NCBI GenBank assembly: GCA_030830895.1
Contig: JAURMC010000014.1
Coordinates: 62,001-126,000 of the forward strand
From: Crocinitomicaceae bacterium
GTDB taxonomy: Bacteria > Bacteroidota > Bacteroidia > Flavobacteriales_D > Crocinitomicaceae
Direction: 5' to 3'
DNA length: 64,000 bases
The notes under the pieces are model-generated. The model saw nothing but the letters and a program-made list of their open reading frames with translations. It ran no database searches and was not told the DNA's origin. This document shows, one piece after another, positions 1 to 9,342 of the stretch (the first letter of the stretch is position 1; every line of letters starts with the position of its first letter). Made by a program: the position numbers and the translations under genes.

Positions 1-234
1 TGTGGTGCACCATGCGACACCCACACCAATTGTGCTTTTGAAGGATGTCATTTGTTATTTATTCAATGTAGTAACTGTAAGATGCTAATGGAAAACTGTT
101 GTTCAAAGGAATGCAAAACTATCATTCAGCTGCCAGAAATGGAACAAAAAGAATTGCGTAAGAAATTAACTCAGAGTAATCTCATTTTTAAAAAAGGTCG
201 TTTTGAAAAAGATACGCTTAAAATAAATAGGTAA
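1..234 (+). CDS. trhO: Rhodanese-related tRNA uridine hydroxylase TrhO/YceA family, C-terminal fragment (5' truncated by window)
   Basis: Frame 1 reads [41 protein letters not shown], the Cys-rich C-terminal tail typical of YceA/TrhO; ORF continues off the left edge. Confidence 0.75.
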   Translation, partial: CGAPCDTHTNCAFEGCHLLFIQCSNCKMLMENCCSKECKTIIQLPEMEQKELRKKLTQSNLIFKKGRFEKDTLKINR

Positions 235-264
235 TTGAGCTATCTTTGATACAAAATCACGTAC

Positions 265-1131
265 ATGAACTTACATCTTTTCATTAATTGGTCCTTCGAT
301 GCTGAAATAATCCCCGGATATCGAACCCCGAATTGGTATGGCTTACTCTTCGTTTCTGGAATGATCCTCGGTTATTTCGTGATTCGAAAAATGTTTAAAC
401 AAGAGAACGTCTCAAACGAATTGCTCGACAAATTGGTCATGTATATGGTTCCTGCCACCGTGATTGGTGCGCGTCTAGGCCATGTATTGTTTTATGGCCC
501 TTATTGGGGCCCTGACGGCTATTTTTCCAACCCCATTGACATCCTAAAAATTTGGGAAGGCGGCTTAGCAAGCCATGGGGCAGCTGTCGTAATTCTATTG
601 GCATTGTGGTATTTTTCGAGTAAAGTAATACACCGCCCCTATCTATGGATGCTTGATCGGATTGCGGCCCCTATTGCCATAGCTGGGGCCTTCATTAGGC
701 TTGGAAATTTGGTTAACCACGAAATGGTTGGATATGTAACTAATGTTCCTTGGGGATTCCGATTCTTACACCATGATTGCATGAACATGATCGATGGTCA
801 ATACCTATGTGAATGGTCCGAAATACCTGTCCGTCACCCTGCAAATCTCTATGAATCTTCCGCTTATTTCCTTTCTTTCGCAATCCTTATGTTCTTGTTT
901 TGGATAAAAAAGGGATGGAAAAAACAAGGATTAGTATTTGGTACTTTTCTAGTCTTAATTTTTGGCTTTCGTTTCCTTATTGAGTTCTTAAAAGAAAGTC
1001 AAACTGATAACGACTCAATAGTTGATATAAGTACGGGATTAAATACAGGACAATGGCTAAGTATACCCCTCATATTGGCAGGTGTAATTTTAATAATTCG
1101 AGCAAGAAAAAAATCATTCGAAGAAGCTTAG
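265..1131 (+). CDS. lgt: Prolipoprotein diacylglyceryl transferase
   Basis: 288 aa multi-TM protein with Lgt motifs (YGLLFVSG, GARLGHVLFYGP, IWEGGLASHGA, GAFIRLGNLVNHEMVG, RHPANLYES, FGFRFLIEFLKE). Confidence 0.95.
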   Translation: MNLHLFINWSFDAEIIPGYRTPNWYGLLFVSGMILGYFVIRKMFKQENVSNELLDKLVMYMVPATVIGARLGHVLFYGPYWGPDGYFSNPIDILKIWEGGLASHGAAVVILLALWYFSSKVIHRPYLWMLDRIAAPIAIAGAFIRLGNLVNHEMVGYVTNVPWGFRFLHHDCMNMIDGQYLCEWSEIPVRHPANLYESSAYFLSFAILMFLFWIKKGWKKQGLVFGTFLVLIFGFRFLIEFLKESQTDNDSIVDISTGLNTGQWLSIPLILAGVILIIRARKKSFEEA

Positions 1132-1166
1132 TGTAACATTGACAATAAGATATTCGGAATCCTTTA

Positions 1167-1174
1167 TATATTTG
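1167..1174 (+). promoter_or_regulatory. Putative Bacteroidota -7 promoter element (TATATTTG, matches TAnnTTTG) upstream of pdhA
   Basis: TATATTTG 18 bp before the pdhA ATG; a TTG lies at 1139-1141 (25 bp spacing, slightly long). Confidence 0.35.
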
Positions 1175-1191
1175 TAAAAATTTGTTGAAAT

Positions 1192-2232
1192 ATGGCCATT
1201 AAGTCGCGTACGAAAACAGCAGGTAATTCTATTAAAACCGAAGGTAAGTTTGGAAAGGAAACTTACGTTAAATGGTATAAAGACATGCTTCTCATAAGAC
1301 GTTTTGAAGAAAAAACGGGTCAACTTTATATACAACAAAAATTTGGTGGGTTCTGTCACCTTTACATTGGGCAAGAAGCCATTGCCGTTGGTACCGCGAG
1401 TGCTGTGCGCCCTACTGACAAGCATATGACCGCTTACCGCGACCATGCGCACCCGATTGCATTGGGAACGGATCCTCGCGTATTAATGGCTGAGTTGTAC
1501 GGACGAATCACAGGGTGTTCCAAAGGAAAAGGAGGCTCCATGCACTTTTTTGACAAGGAGAAAAATTTCATGGGAGGGCATGGGATTGTAGGTGCTCAAA
1601 TTCCTATGGGTACAGGTGTTGCTTTTGCTGAACAATATAACGGAACAGATAATGTAGCAATTGTTTCTATGGGTGACGGTGCGGTTAGGCAAGGTGCTTT
1701 GCATGAAACCTTCAATATGGCAATGATGTGGAAACTACCTGTAATTTATATTATTGAAAATAACAATTATGCCATGGGTACCAGCGTTGAACGTACAACC
1801 AATGTTACTGATTTATCTAAAATTGGACTTTCATATGAAATGCCTTCTAAAATTGTAAATGGTATGCGTCCAGAAGATGTGCACAACGCCATCGAAGAAG
1901 CTGCAAATAGAGCAAGGCGCGGAGATGGCCCTACCCTACTAGATATCCGGACTTATCGTTATAAAGGACATTCAATGTCTGATCCACAAAAATATCGAAC
2001 AAAAGACGAGGTTTCTGATTGGATGGATCAGGATCCAATTGAGCATGTGCTATCCGTGATAAAATCCAAAAAATGGCTTTCTGAAAAAGAACTAGGTGAC
2101 ATCGATGCCTGGGTTAAAAAAGAAGTAGATGAGAGTGTTGAATTTGCTGAAAATTCACCTTACCCTGATGCGTCTGAATTATATAACGATGTTTATGTTC
2201 AGGCTGATTATCCATACATTAAAGAATATTAA
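1192..2232 (+). CDS. pdhA: Pyruvate dehydrogenase E1 component, alpha subunit
   Basis: 346 aa; GKGGSMHFFDKEKNFMGGHGIVGAQIPMGTGVAFA and ThDP motif GDGAVRQGALHETFNMA...ENNNYAMGT. Confidence 0.95.
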   Translation: MAIKSRTKTAGNSIKTEGKFGKETYVKWYKDMLLIRRFEEKTGQLYIQQKFGGFCHLYIGQEAIAVGTASAVRPTDKHMTAYRDHAHPIALGTDPRVLMAELYGRITGCSKGKGGSMHFFDKEKNFMGGHGIVGAQIPMGTGVAFAEQYNGTDNVAIVSMGDGAVRQGALHETFNMAMMWKLPVIYIIENNNYAMGTSVERTTNVTDLSKIGLSYEMPSKIVNGMRPEDVHNAIEEAANRARRGDGPTLLDIRTYRYKGHSMSDPQKYRTKDEVSDWMDQDPIEHVLSVIKSKKWLSEKELGDIDAWVKKEVDESVEFAENSPYPDASELYNDVYVQADYPYIKEY

Positions 2233-2244
2233 TAATATAAAGCT

Positions 2245-3501
2245 ATGGCAGAAGTAATATACATGCCCAAATTAAGTGATACCATGACCGAGGGTGTTGT
2301 GGCATCTTGGTTAAAAAATGTGGGGGATGCTGTGAAAAATGGCGAATTGTTAGCAGAAATTGAGACTGATAAAGCCACCATGGAATTTGAATCATTTTAT
2401 GACGGCGTATTGTTGCACATAGGAGTAGAAACCGGTAAATCGGCTCCTGTAAATGCATTACTTGCTATTATAGGCCAAGCGGGAGAAGATATTTCATCTT
2501 ATTTGAATGCAGCCCCAGTGGCCGAAGAACCAGTAAAAAATGAAGAAGTAAAGTCAGCGCCTGTTGTGGAAACTCCGGTACCCAAACCAGTTGCCGTGCC
2601 AATAAACGAACCGAAAAGTACTCCAATATTAAATGTTTCAAACGATAAAGTTTATGCCTCTCCCTTGGCCAAGAAATTAGCGGAGGAAAAAGGGATTGAT
2701 CTACAATATGTTACGGGCTCCGGAGAAAACGGAAGGATTGTGAAACGTGATGTGGATCACTACATACCCCATCCGAACGGCACTTCGTCATCGGCAGGGC
2801 AATCAGTAGGTCTTACTACAGAAACATATTCCGATGAGCCTATTTCTCAAATGAGAAAAACTATTGCACGTAGATTGGCAGAAAGTAAATTTACTGCGCC
2901 GCATTTTTACCTAACCCTAGATATCGCAATGGACAACGCCATGGCCTTTAGAACATCAGTAAATGCCACGGAAGGATATAAAATTTCCTTTAACGATATC
3001 GTTGTGAAAGCCGTTGCATTGTCCTTAAAGAAACATCCTACGGTTAATTCTTCATGGATGGGAGAGTTTATACGAAGAAACCAACATGTTAATATTGGCG
3101 TCGCAGTTGCTGTAGAAGATGGATTATTGGTACCAGTTATTCGTTTTGCTGATACCAAAGGATTTATGCAAATCTCGTCAGAAGTTAAAGAATTTGCGGG
3201 TCGTGCGAAAGAGAAGAAATTACAACCTGCGGATTGGGAAGGAAATACTTTTACGATCTCCAACCTAGGTATGTTTGGAATTGAGTCCTTTACTGCTATT
3301 GTGAATCCACCTGATAGTTGTATTTTAGCTGTTGGGGGCATCAAAGAAGTTCCTGTAGTAAAGAATGGGCAAGTTGTCCCAGGAAATGTAATGAAGGTGA
3401 CGTTATCTTGTGACCATCGAGTAGTTGACGGTGCAAGCGGCTCTGCATTCTTACAAACATTCAAAAACTACATGGAAAATCCCGTATCGATGCTCCTTTG
3501 A
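2245..3501 (+). CDS. pdhC: Dihydrolipoamide acetyltransferase (pyruvate dehydrogenase E2)
   Basis: 418 aa; lipoyl domain (ETDKATMEFES), E3-binding domain (ASPLAKKLAEEKGIDL), catalytic domain ending SCDHRVVDGASGSAFLQTFKNYMENP. Confidence 0.95.
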   Translation: MAEVIYMPKLSDTMTEGVVASWLKNVGDAVKNGELLAEIETDKATMEFESFYDGVLLHIGVETGKSAPVNALLAIIGQAGEDISSYLNAAPVAEEPVKNEEVKSAPVVETPVPKPVAVPINEPKSTPILNVSNDKVYASPLAKKLAEEKGIDLQYVTGSGENGRIVKRDVDHYIPHPNGTSSSAGQSVGLTTETYSDEPISQMRKTIARRLAESKFTAPHFYLTLDIAMDNAMAFRTSVNATEGYKISFNDIVVKAVALSLKKHPTVNSSWMGEFIRRNQHVNIGVAVAVEDGLLVPVIRFADTKGFMQISSEVKEFAGRAKEKKLQPADWEGNTFTISNLGMFGIESFTAIVNPPDSCILAVGGIKEVPVVKNGQVVPGNVMKVTLSCDHRVVDGASGSAFLQTFKNYMENPVSMLL

Positions 3502-3517
3502 GTAAGCGATTGGATGT

Positions 3518-6500
3518 ATGCCTAACCTAAGATTACTACTTCTACTATTCACATGTTGCGCAACACTTTCGTTGTGGAGTCAGGCAACTATTCGCGTTAC
3601 AGTACTTTCAGTTCAAGCAGGTATCTACCAAGATTGTGATGGTTTTTTCTCTGGAAATTCTGATTTCGTGTGGGAGTTCACAGGCACGGATAACACCGTA
3701 GGTTATTCCAATAACAACCCGGCTCTTTTTGGGATTTTCGGCTTTAATTATGCGTTTAAAAACAACGACAACGGGCCATATACAATGAATACCCCAAGTG
3801 GAAATTTTTCACCGAGTAGTGGCCTTTTCTTCGACCATGATTATCTGTGTCCAACAAATGTCCCCACAAGTATAAATTTAGCATGGGAAGCCTACGAAAA
3901 CGATGATGTTGGAAACTACGATATTCTAGGATTACACGATGGCCAAACAAACCTTCAAAACGCATCGATGCCGGTCCCCGCGGCGGCAGGTTCCCTGTTT
4001 TATTCTTTCACCGCCAATTCGGTAGATCCGGGTTGCAATCAAACCTACTCAGTGAATCTCCGTGTGGATAGAATCCCAATCGTCGTAAATTATATGCAAG
4101 ATAATGTGTGTAACGCGAATTCACTTGCATTGAACACCACCTATACATTTGGATGGTGTCCTGCCACTCTAGAGCCAAATGAACCTGCAGCAAATGATGT
4201 TCAAAATGCGGGATCTTTGTGGGCTAAATTTATCGCTCCACCCTCGGGTAGCGTGGAAATTACCTCTGATTTAGCAGGAACTCAAATAGGAACTTATTTT
4301 CAAATCTATCACGCTGCAGACGGAGGAAACTGCACCCATGGCGTTCATGCTGTGACCGGTGCTTTAATTAAAGACAAATTTGAATACCTCTCAAATATCG
4401 ACTTTTCAGACGGAATTGATTTACTCGGCATTGATCCTGAAGCTGAAATCACCTTGAATGCATGTGACCCAATTCCCTTAATTTCCTATCAAAAATTAAT
4501 CCCGGGAGAAACGTATTATATACAAATTTGTGCTGACCAAGTAAATGACAATGGCTATTTTCAACTGCGAGTGAACGGTTTGGGAGGAGGCGCCCCAGAT
4601 TTGGAAGATATTCCATGTTTATCTACAACCGTTCAATTTGGTACCACCGCTATTTCTTCAAATCAAAACAGCGCGGCAACCACCACATTGAATTTTGGAT
4701 GTGCTTTTGATGGCGGAAACAACGCGGCCGAAACGGGAGAAATACACAGTAGTTCGAATCCAAATCAGTACCATGCCTATGATTATCCACACGCTGCGGT
4801 AGGAAACCCAGTAATGAATGAAAGTGTTTGGTTAAACTTTATTGCCCCGCAGCAAGGTAGAATTTCCTTTGAAGCAGACTATCAGAGTGCGCTTTATGGT
4901 GAAAGCGCTGCGCTTTTTGGCTACGATACTTCTTTTGCTCCTGGAATCCCCTTAGATTATTTATGCTCCAACCTAAAGTTTATTGATTCGGATGAAGGGG
5001 GTACCAACGGATTTCTTGGCGGAGATCCGAGTGCCTTAATTCTCACCTCTTGCTTAGAACCTGGATATACATATTATGGGATGGTTGATCCGTCGGATGC
5101 CATTACGCCCTTAAGTTCACAATCAATAAAAACTTGGGTGCATGATCCAAGTGTTGTAGACCCAAGTCAGAATCCTCCAGGAAATGATATCCTCTGTTTA
5201 ACCATGCAAAACCCCTTGTATCAGGTTCCGGTTATTCCTGCTGGGGTAGTTCCACCCTTTCAAGCAGTCGCAGGATCCAATGTGCTTGCATGTCAAGAAT
5301 ATTTAGCAGGTGAACCGAATGTTGATCCAAACCCTGGGAATTGTGCAAACCAAACCGTGTGGCATTATTTTGTAGCACCAGCATCAGGCGCCGTAGAAAT
5401 TAGTTTACGCGCCTATATTGGAATGAATTTATTGCGCTTTAATATTTATGAACTGTTGAATGGCAGCACATGTTATGGCGGGCTTGCTCCTGCAACGTTC
5501 ACCACAAACGGTACGCGGTATGATCCTATAATCACTCCAGTAGTAAGTGGTTCTGCCACTCAAAACGGACAACAGGTTTCTATGTGTTGTTTGGATTCAG
5601 GCAAGGTATATGCCATACAATTAGACGGAGGATCGCCTGGTGATGAGGGGCAATACATCATTGATTACATCCATGAAATCGCAGCCGATGCAGGTGATAT
5701 TGAACTGACAGTTAGCAATGGCGAATATACGAATATAATACTCGGTGACACGGCATTGATATGTTTTGGAAATACCATTCAACCAAACATTATGGTAGAT
5801 GGAATCGGAAATTCAACGCAACATTTGCCCAGCTGCCTTTCTCCTGGCTTTGTACTCCATAGTTACCCGAATGTTCCTGACCCTGTGTATAATTCGGGAT
5901 TTAGCTTTATCGATTCAATCCAAGGGAACGGAAGTTTTTCTCATACAGGAAATGGTTCAGGAACTTTTGGAAACCCATTATTCAACACGGTTTATTTCCT
6001 ATCTCCTGCGGGGGATCTACCAAATAATTGGGGCACGTTTAGTTGCCAAACCACCACAGTTGAAGAAGGCGTTCCAGTAGTCTTTTTATCTCCAATTACT
6101 GCTACAAGCTCATATGACAATAGTTCTTGCACCTTATACTTCACATTGAATGGTGGGGCATCGGGGTATTTAAATCAACCATACGAATATGTGGTCACAA
6201 ACCCCTTGGGCGAAGTGGTTCAAAACGCTACGATTGGTCAAGGTCAAGCCGCTGCCTATGTAGCAGCAATTCAAGGAACTTACACCATAACGATCCCCGA
6301 CGAACCTTGTCCGCTAAGCCTCAACATTGATGCAACGGGATGTCAAAATCCATGCGTTCCGTTAACGATTCCAGTTTCAGTTAAGATCTGTCTAGGCGAC
6401 AGCATCGTGTTGGGAGGTGCCATGCAAACGCTAGCGGGAACGTACATTGACACTTTAATTTCGATTATGGGGTGCGATTCCATAGTTCAAAGCACCCTAA

Positions 6501-7249
6501 GTTTTCATCCAAATCCAAGTTACGGGTTTCAAAATACCACATTGTGCCAAGGAGAGGTCTTCTTGTTTAATGGAAATGAATACAGTGAAGACGGTCAATA
6601 TCAGGATACTATTCAAAGCATACACGGGTGTGATAGTCTAGTAACAACAAGTGTTTTTGTAATTACTCCCGTGGTGGTGAATCACGAAGTGCATTTATGT
6701 TCAGGCAGTTCGTATACTTTTAATGGGAATACCTACGCGCAAGAAGGAGTTTATTTTGACACTACTTCAACGGTAAATGGATGTGATTCTATTAATGTGT
6801 TGAGTTTATTTTTAAATGCTGCCTACGAAACTAGCATCTATGACACCGTTTGCCTTGGTTCGCCATACCTCTTCGGCATTGATACCTTAAATAGTTCAGG
6901 AACTTACGTGTTGCCTTTGGTGGCTGATAATGGATGTGATTCTACGGTAACCTTGGATTTGTATATGTTAGACTGTTCGATGTTAACAGTATATGCACCC
7001 AATTCTTTTACACCTGATGCAGATGGCACCAATGATTTGTGGTATCCGATTTTACAAAACGTAAAATCATATACCTACAATATCTATAACCGTTGGGGAG
7101 AGCTCATTTTCACATCAACCGGTGAACCTTGGGATGGAACCTTCAAAGGAAACAAATGCCAAATGGGTGTTTACACGTATATCATAGATTGGATTGATAA
7201 TGAAAAAATCAGTCACCGGGTAACTGGGAACATAACCTTGGTACTTTAG
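3518..7249 (+). CDS. Secreted protein with gliding motility-associated (CHU_C/TIGR04131-type) C-terminal domain
   Basis: Signal peptide; repeated GCDS-containing modules; C-terminus YAPNSFTPDADGTNDLWYPIL...YNRWGELIFTSTGEPWDGTFKG...GVYTYIIDW. Confidence 0.85.
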   Translation: MPNLRLLLLLFTCCATLSLWSQATIRVTVLSVQAGIYQDCDGFFSGNSDFVWEFTGTDNTVGYSNNNPALFGIFGFNYAFKNNDNGPYTMNTPSGNFSPSSGLFFDHDYLCPTNVPTSINLAWEAYENDDVGNYDILGLHDGQTNLQNASMPVPAAAGSLFYSFTANSVDPGCNQTYSVNLRVDRIPIVVNYMQDNVCNANSLALNTTYTFGWCPATLEPNEPAANDVQNAGSLWAKFIAPPSGSVEITSDLAGTQIGTYFQIYHAADGGNCTHGVHAVTGALIKDKFEYLSNIDFSDGIDLLGIDPEAEITLNACDPIPLISYQKLIPGETYYIQICADQVNDNGYFQLRVNGLGGGAPDLEDIPCLSTTVQFGTTAISSNQNSAATTTLNFGCAFDGGNNAAETGEIHSSSNPNQYHAYDYPHAAVGNPVMNESVWLNFIAPQQGRISFEADYQSALYGESAALFGYDTSFAPGIPLDYLCSNLKFIDSDEGGTNGFLGGDPSALILTSCLEPGYTYYGMVDPSDAITPLSSQSIKTWVHDPSVVDPSQNPPGNDILCLTMQNPLYQVPVIPAGVVPPFQAVAGSNVLACQEYLAGEPNVDPNPGNCANQTVWHYFVAPASGAVEISLRAYIGMNLLRFNIYELLNGSTCYGGLAPATFTTNGTRYDPIITPVVSGSATQNGQQVSMCCLDSGKVYAIQLDGGSPGDEGQYIIDYIHEIAADAGDIELTVSNGEYTNIILGDTALICFGNTIQPNIMVDGIGNSTQHLPSCLSPGFVLHSYPNVPDPVYNSGFSFIDSIQGNGSFSHTGNGSGTFGNPLFNTVYFLSPAGDLPNNWGTFSCQTTTVEEGVPVVFLSPITATSSYDNSSCTLYFTLNGGASGYLNQPYEYVVTNPLGEVVQNATIGQGQAAAYVAAIQGTYTITIPDEPCPLSLNIDATGCQNPCVPLTIPVSVKICLGDSIVLGGAMQTLAGTYIDTLISIMGCDSIVQSTLSFHPNPSYGFQNTTLCQGEVFLFNGNEYSEDGQYQDTIQSIHGCDSLVTTSVFVITPVVVNHEVHLCSGSSYTFNGNTYAQEGVYFDTTSTVNGCDSINVLSLFLNAAYETSIYDTVCLGSPYLFGIDTLNSSGTYVLPLVADNGCDSTVTLDLYMLDCSMLTVYAPNSFTPDADGTNDLWYPILQNVKSYTYNIYNRWGELIFTSTGEPWDGTFKGNKCQMGVYTYIIDWIDNEKISHRVTGNITLVL

Positions 7250-7250
7250 C

Positions 7251-7313
7251 CTCGACAAGCTCGGATACCGTATCGACAAGCCCGGCTACTGGATCGAAAA
7301 GTTCAGCTACGGA
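7251..7313. repeat. Three tandem degenerate 21-bp intergenic repeats (TCGACAAGCTCGGCTACYGG-like)
   Basis: ctcgacaagctcggataccgt / atcgacaagcccggctactgg / atcgaaaagttcagctacgga directly after the stop codon of the preceding gene. Confidence 0.7.
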
Positions 7314-7414
7314 AAAATAAAGACAGGCCTCCATATTCAGTTCGAGCTACATTGCCTTAGCATCATCAAATAAGTTGAATTGCATTTCGTTAGGGAGCTC
7401 GTAAAAAATCTCCA

Positions 7415-7927
7415 ATGGAAATAGAACAGATTAAAAACAGCATTCTTGAAATACGAGGCATTAAAGTAATTCTTGATTTTGAATTAGCGAAATTATATGA
7501 AGTAGAAACGAGGGTGTTGAAGCAAGCAGTCCGTAGAAATATAGAAAGATTCCCCGAAGATTTTTTATTCACCCTAACCTTAGATGAATGGAATGCTATA
7601 AGATCACAAATTGTGATGTTTAACAAAGGCAAAGGAAACTTTCCAAAATATTTACCCTTTGCGTTCACAGAACAAGGCGTCGCAATGCTTAGTGCTGTTT
7701 TAAATTCAACTCGGGCAGTTCATACCAGCATCTCCATCATGCGTGCCTTCGTTCTCATGCGCCAGTGGGCTTTAAACCACCATGAATTAAGCAAGCGCCT
7801 GGATGCGTTAGAACAACAATACGGTCAGAAATTCTCGGACATCGAGCAAGTTTTGAATTACCTCATCCAGAAAGATCAAAAGACCATTCAACAGGCCGGA
7901 CGGAAACAAGTGGGGTATAAAAAATAA
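7415..7927 (+). CDS. ORF6N domain-containing protein
   Basis: 170 aa; IRGIKVILDFELAKLYEVETRVLKQAVRRNIERFPEDFLFTLT...FAFTEQGVAMLSAVLNS is typical of ORF6N (KilA-N-related) domains. Confidence 0.85.
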   Translation: MEIEQIKNSILEIRGIKVILDFELAKLYEVETRVLKQAVRRNIERFPEDFLFTLTLDEWNAIRSQIVMFNKGKGNFPKYLPFAFTEQGVAMLSAVLNSTRAVHTSISIMRAFVLMRQWALNHHELSKRLDALEQQYGQKFSDIEQVLNYLIQKDQKTIQQAGRKQVGYKK

Positions 7928-7931
7928 TCGT

Positions 7932-8771
7932 ATGAACATCAACTCCCATTTAGCACATTTCAAAAATTATTTGATTTCTCAACGGTATAGCCCAAACACC
8001 ATTAAAACCTACACGGACGCCTTAGGTGTATTTTTTCAATATCACAGCAAAAAAGCCCCGGAACAACTTGAAATCGAAGATATCGTTCACTTCAATATGG
8101 GGTACATCCTACGAAGAAATCTCTCAGCGAGTTATCAGAACCAGGTGATCAATGCCATCAAGTTATTTTATCGAAACCGATTCAATCGAGTGATGGAATT
8201 AAACAATATACAACGTCCGCGCAGGGAAAAGCGCTTACCCAATGTATTGAGTAAGCAGGAAATCAAAACAATTATAGAAGCCCCTACAAACTTAAAGCAC
8301 CGTGCCATGTTGAGTTTAATATACGCTTGCGGATTACGAAGAAGTGAATTATTGAATTTAACCTTGAAGGATGTTCTATCGGATCGGAACTTATTGTTTA
8401 TTCGACAATCCAAAGGTAAAAAAGACCGCGTGGTTCCTATCAGTGATAAAATCATTGAAATGCTACGGACCTATTATAAAGCCCACAAACCAAAAACGTG
8501 GTTGTTTGAGGGGCAAATTTCCAACGTAAAGTATTCCGAAAAAAGCCTTGAAAATGTCTTAAAACAAAGTTTAGCGAAGGCCAAAATCAAAAAGAAAGTT
8601 AGTTTACATTGGTTACGACACAGCTATGCAACGCATCTTTTGGAAAGCGGAACCGATTTACGCTACATACAAGAATTACTTGGGCATGCTAGTTCAAGAA
8701 CCACCGAGATCTACACCCACGTAAGCACAAAAAACCTACAACAAATTCGTTCACCCTTCGATGATTTGTAA
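7932..8771 (+). CDS. Tyrosine recombinase (integron-integrase-like/XerCD-like)
   Basis: 279 aa; SAM-like N-domain (YSPNTIKTYTDAL), catalytic patches CGLRRSELL, HWLRHSYATHLL, ELLGHASSRTTEIYTHVS; C-terminus IRSPFDDL resembles IntI GVRSPLDAL. Confidence 0.9.
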   Translation: MNINSHLAHFKNYLISQRYSPNTIKTYTDALGVFFQYHSKKAPEQLEIEDIVHFNMGYILRRNLSASYQNQVINAIKLFYRNRFNRVMELNNIQRPRREKRLPNVLSKQEIKTIIEAPTNLKHRAMLSLIYACGLRRSELLNLTLKDVLSDRNLLFIRQSKGKKDRVVPISDKIIEMLRTYYKAHKPKTWLFEGQISNVKYSEKSLENVLKQSLAKAKIKKKVSLHWLRHSYATHLLESGTDLRYIQELLGHASSRTTEIYTHVSTKNLQQIRSPFDDL

Positions 8772-8820
8772 AAAATCTAACTATCTTCGAATACCCCTAC
8801 TTTATGAGGCCAAGCGAACA

Positions 8821-8871
8821 AATGCATGTTAGCTTGAAGCGAATTTATGGGGGTTATAAGTAAGTTAGCGG
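8821..8871 (+). other. Putative attI-like recombination site; cassette insertion point G^TTAGCGG at 8864/8865
   Basis: GTTAGC repeated at 8828 and 8864, immediately downstream of the recombinase; GTTAGCGG (8864-8871) is the exact reverse complement of CCGCTAAC in the attC-like site at 10839-10846. Confidence 0.6.
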
Positions 8872-8899
8872 AAATACAACGAAACCGGCAATCAGACAA

Positions 8900-9226
8900 T
8901 TAAACGGCAAACTCTTGACCCCATTTGTGCAATGACACAATACTTGGCAAAAGTTTTTCACCTTTAGCCGTTAAGGTATATTCAACAGTTGGAGGAACAG
9001 TAGCAAAAACTTCTCTTGAGACAATTCCGTTGGCTTCCATATTTTTTAATTCCTTGACCAACATTCTTGTATTAATTCCTTCAATACTTCTCTCCAACTC
9101 CTTAAATCTCATTTTTCCTTTTGACAAAATATAGATGATAGGCATCGACCATTTTCCGCCAATTATATCCAAAACATCACGCAAGGAACAAGTCTTTTCA
9201 GAAATCGTTAATTTTTTACTTCTCAT
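8900..9226 (-). CDS. HxlR-family winged-helix transcriptional regulator
   Basis: 108 aa; CSLRDVLDIIGGKWSMPIIYILSKGKMRFKELERSIEGINTRMLVKELKNMEANGIVSREVFATVPPTVEYTLTAKG. Confidence 0.93.
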   Translation of the reverse strand: MRSKKLTISEKTCSLRDVLDIIGGKWSMPIIYILSKGKMRFKELERSIEGINTRMLVKELKNMEANGIVSREVFATVPPTVEYTLTAKGEKLLPSIVSLHKWGQEFAV

Positions 9227-9259
9227 AACTAACTGGTTTTATTCATTGCTTTAAATAGT

Positions 9260-9283
9260 GTTACTATTGTACAAAAGTGTAAC
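9260..9283. promoter_or_regulatory. Putative HxlR operator in the divergent intergenic region
   Basis: GTTACTATTGTACAAAAGTGTAAC: dyad GTTAC...GTAAC around the palindrome TTGTACAA, between the divergent HxlR and OYE genes. Confidence 0.45.
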
Positions 9284-9342
9284 TACTTGCAAAAGTAAAG
9301 TATTGAATCTAGATTTACAACCTAATTCAAAATAAAATCAGA

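Noticed and set aside
2243-3464. Minus-strand ORFs opposite pdhC (2243-2458, 2907-3464)
   Set aside because: Fully overlap a confidently identified E2 gene; no recognisable protein signature.
7389-7395. GTTAGGG upstream of the ORF6N gene as a second att core site
   Set aside because: A 7-mer match alone; no complementary R'' partner or hairpin nearby.
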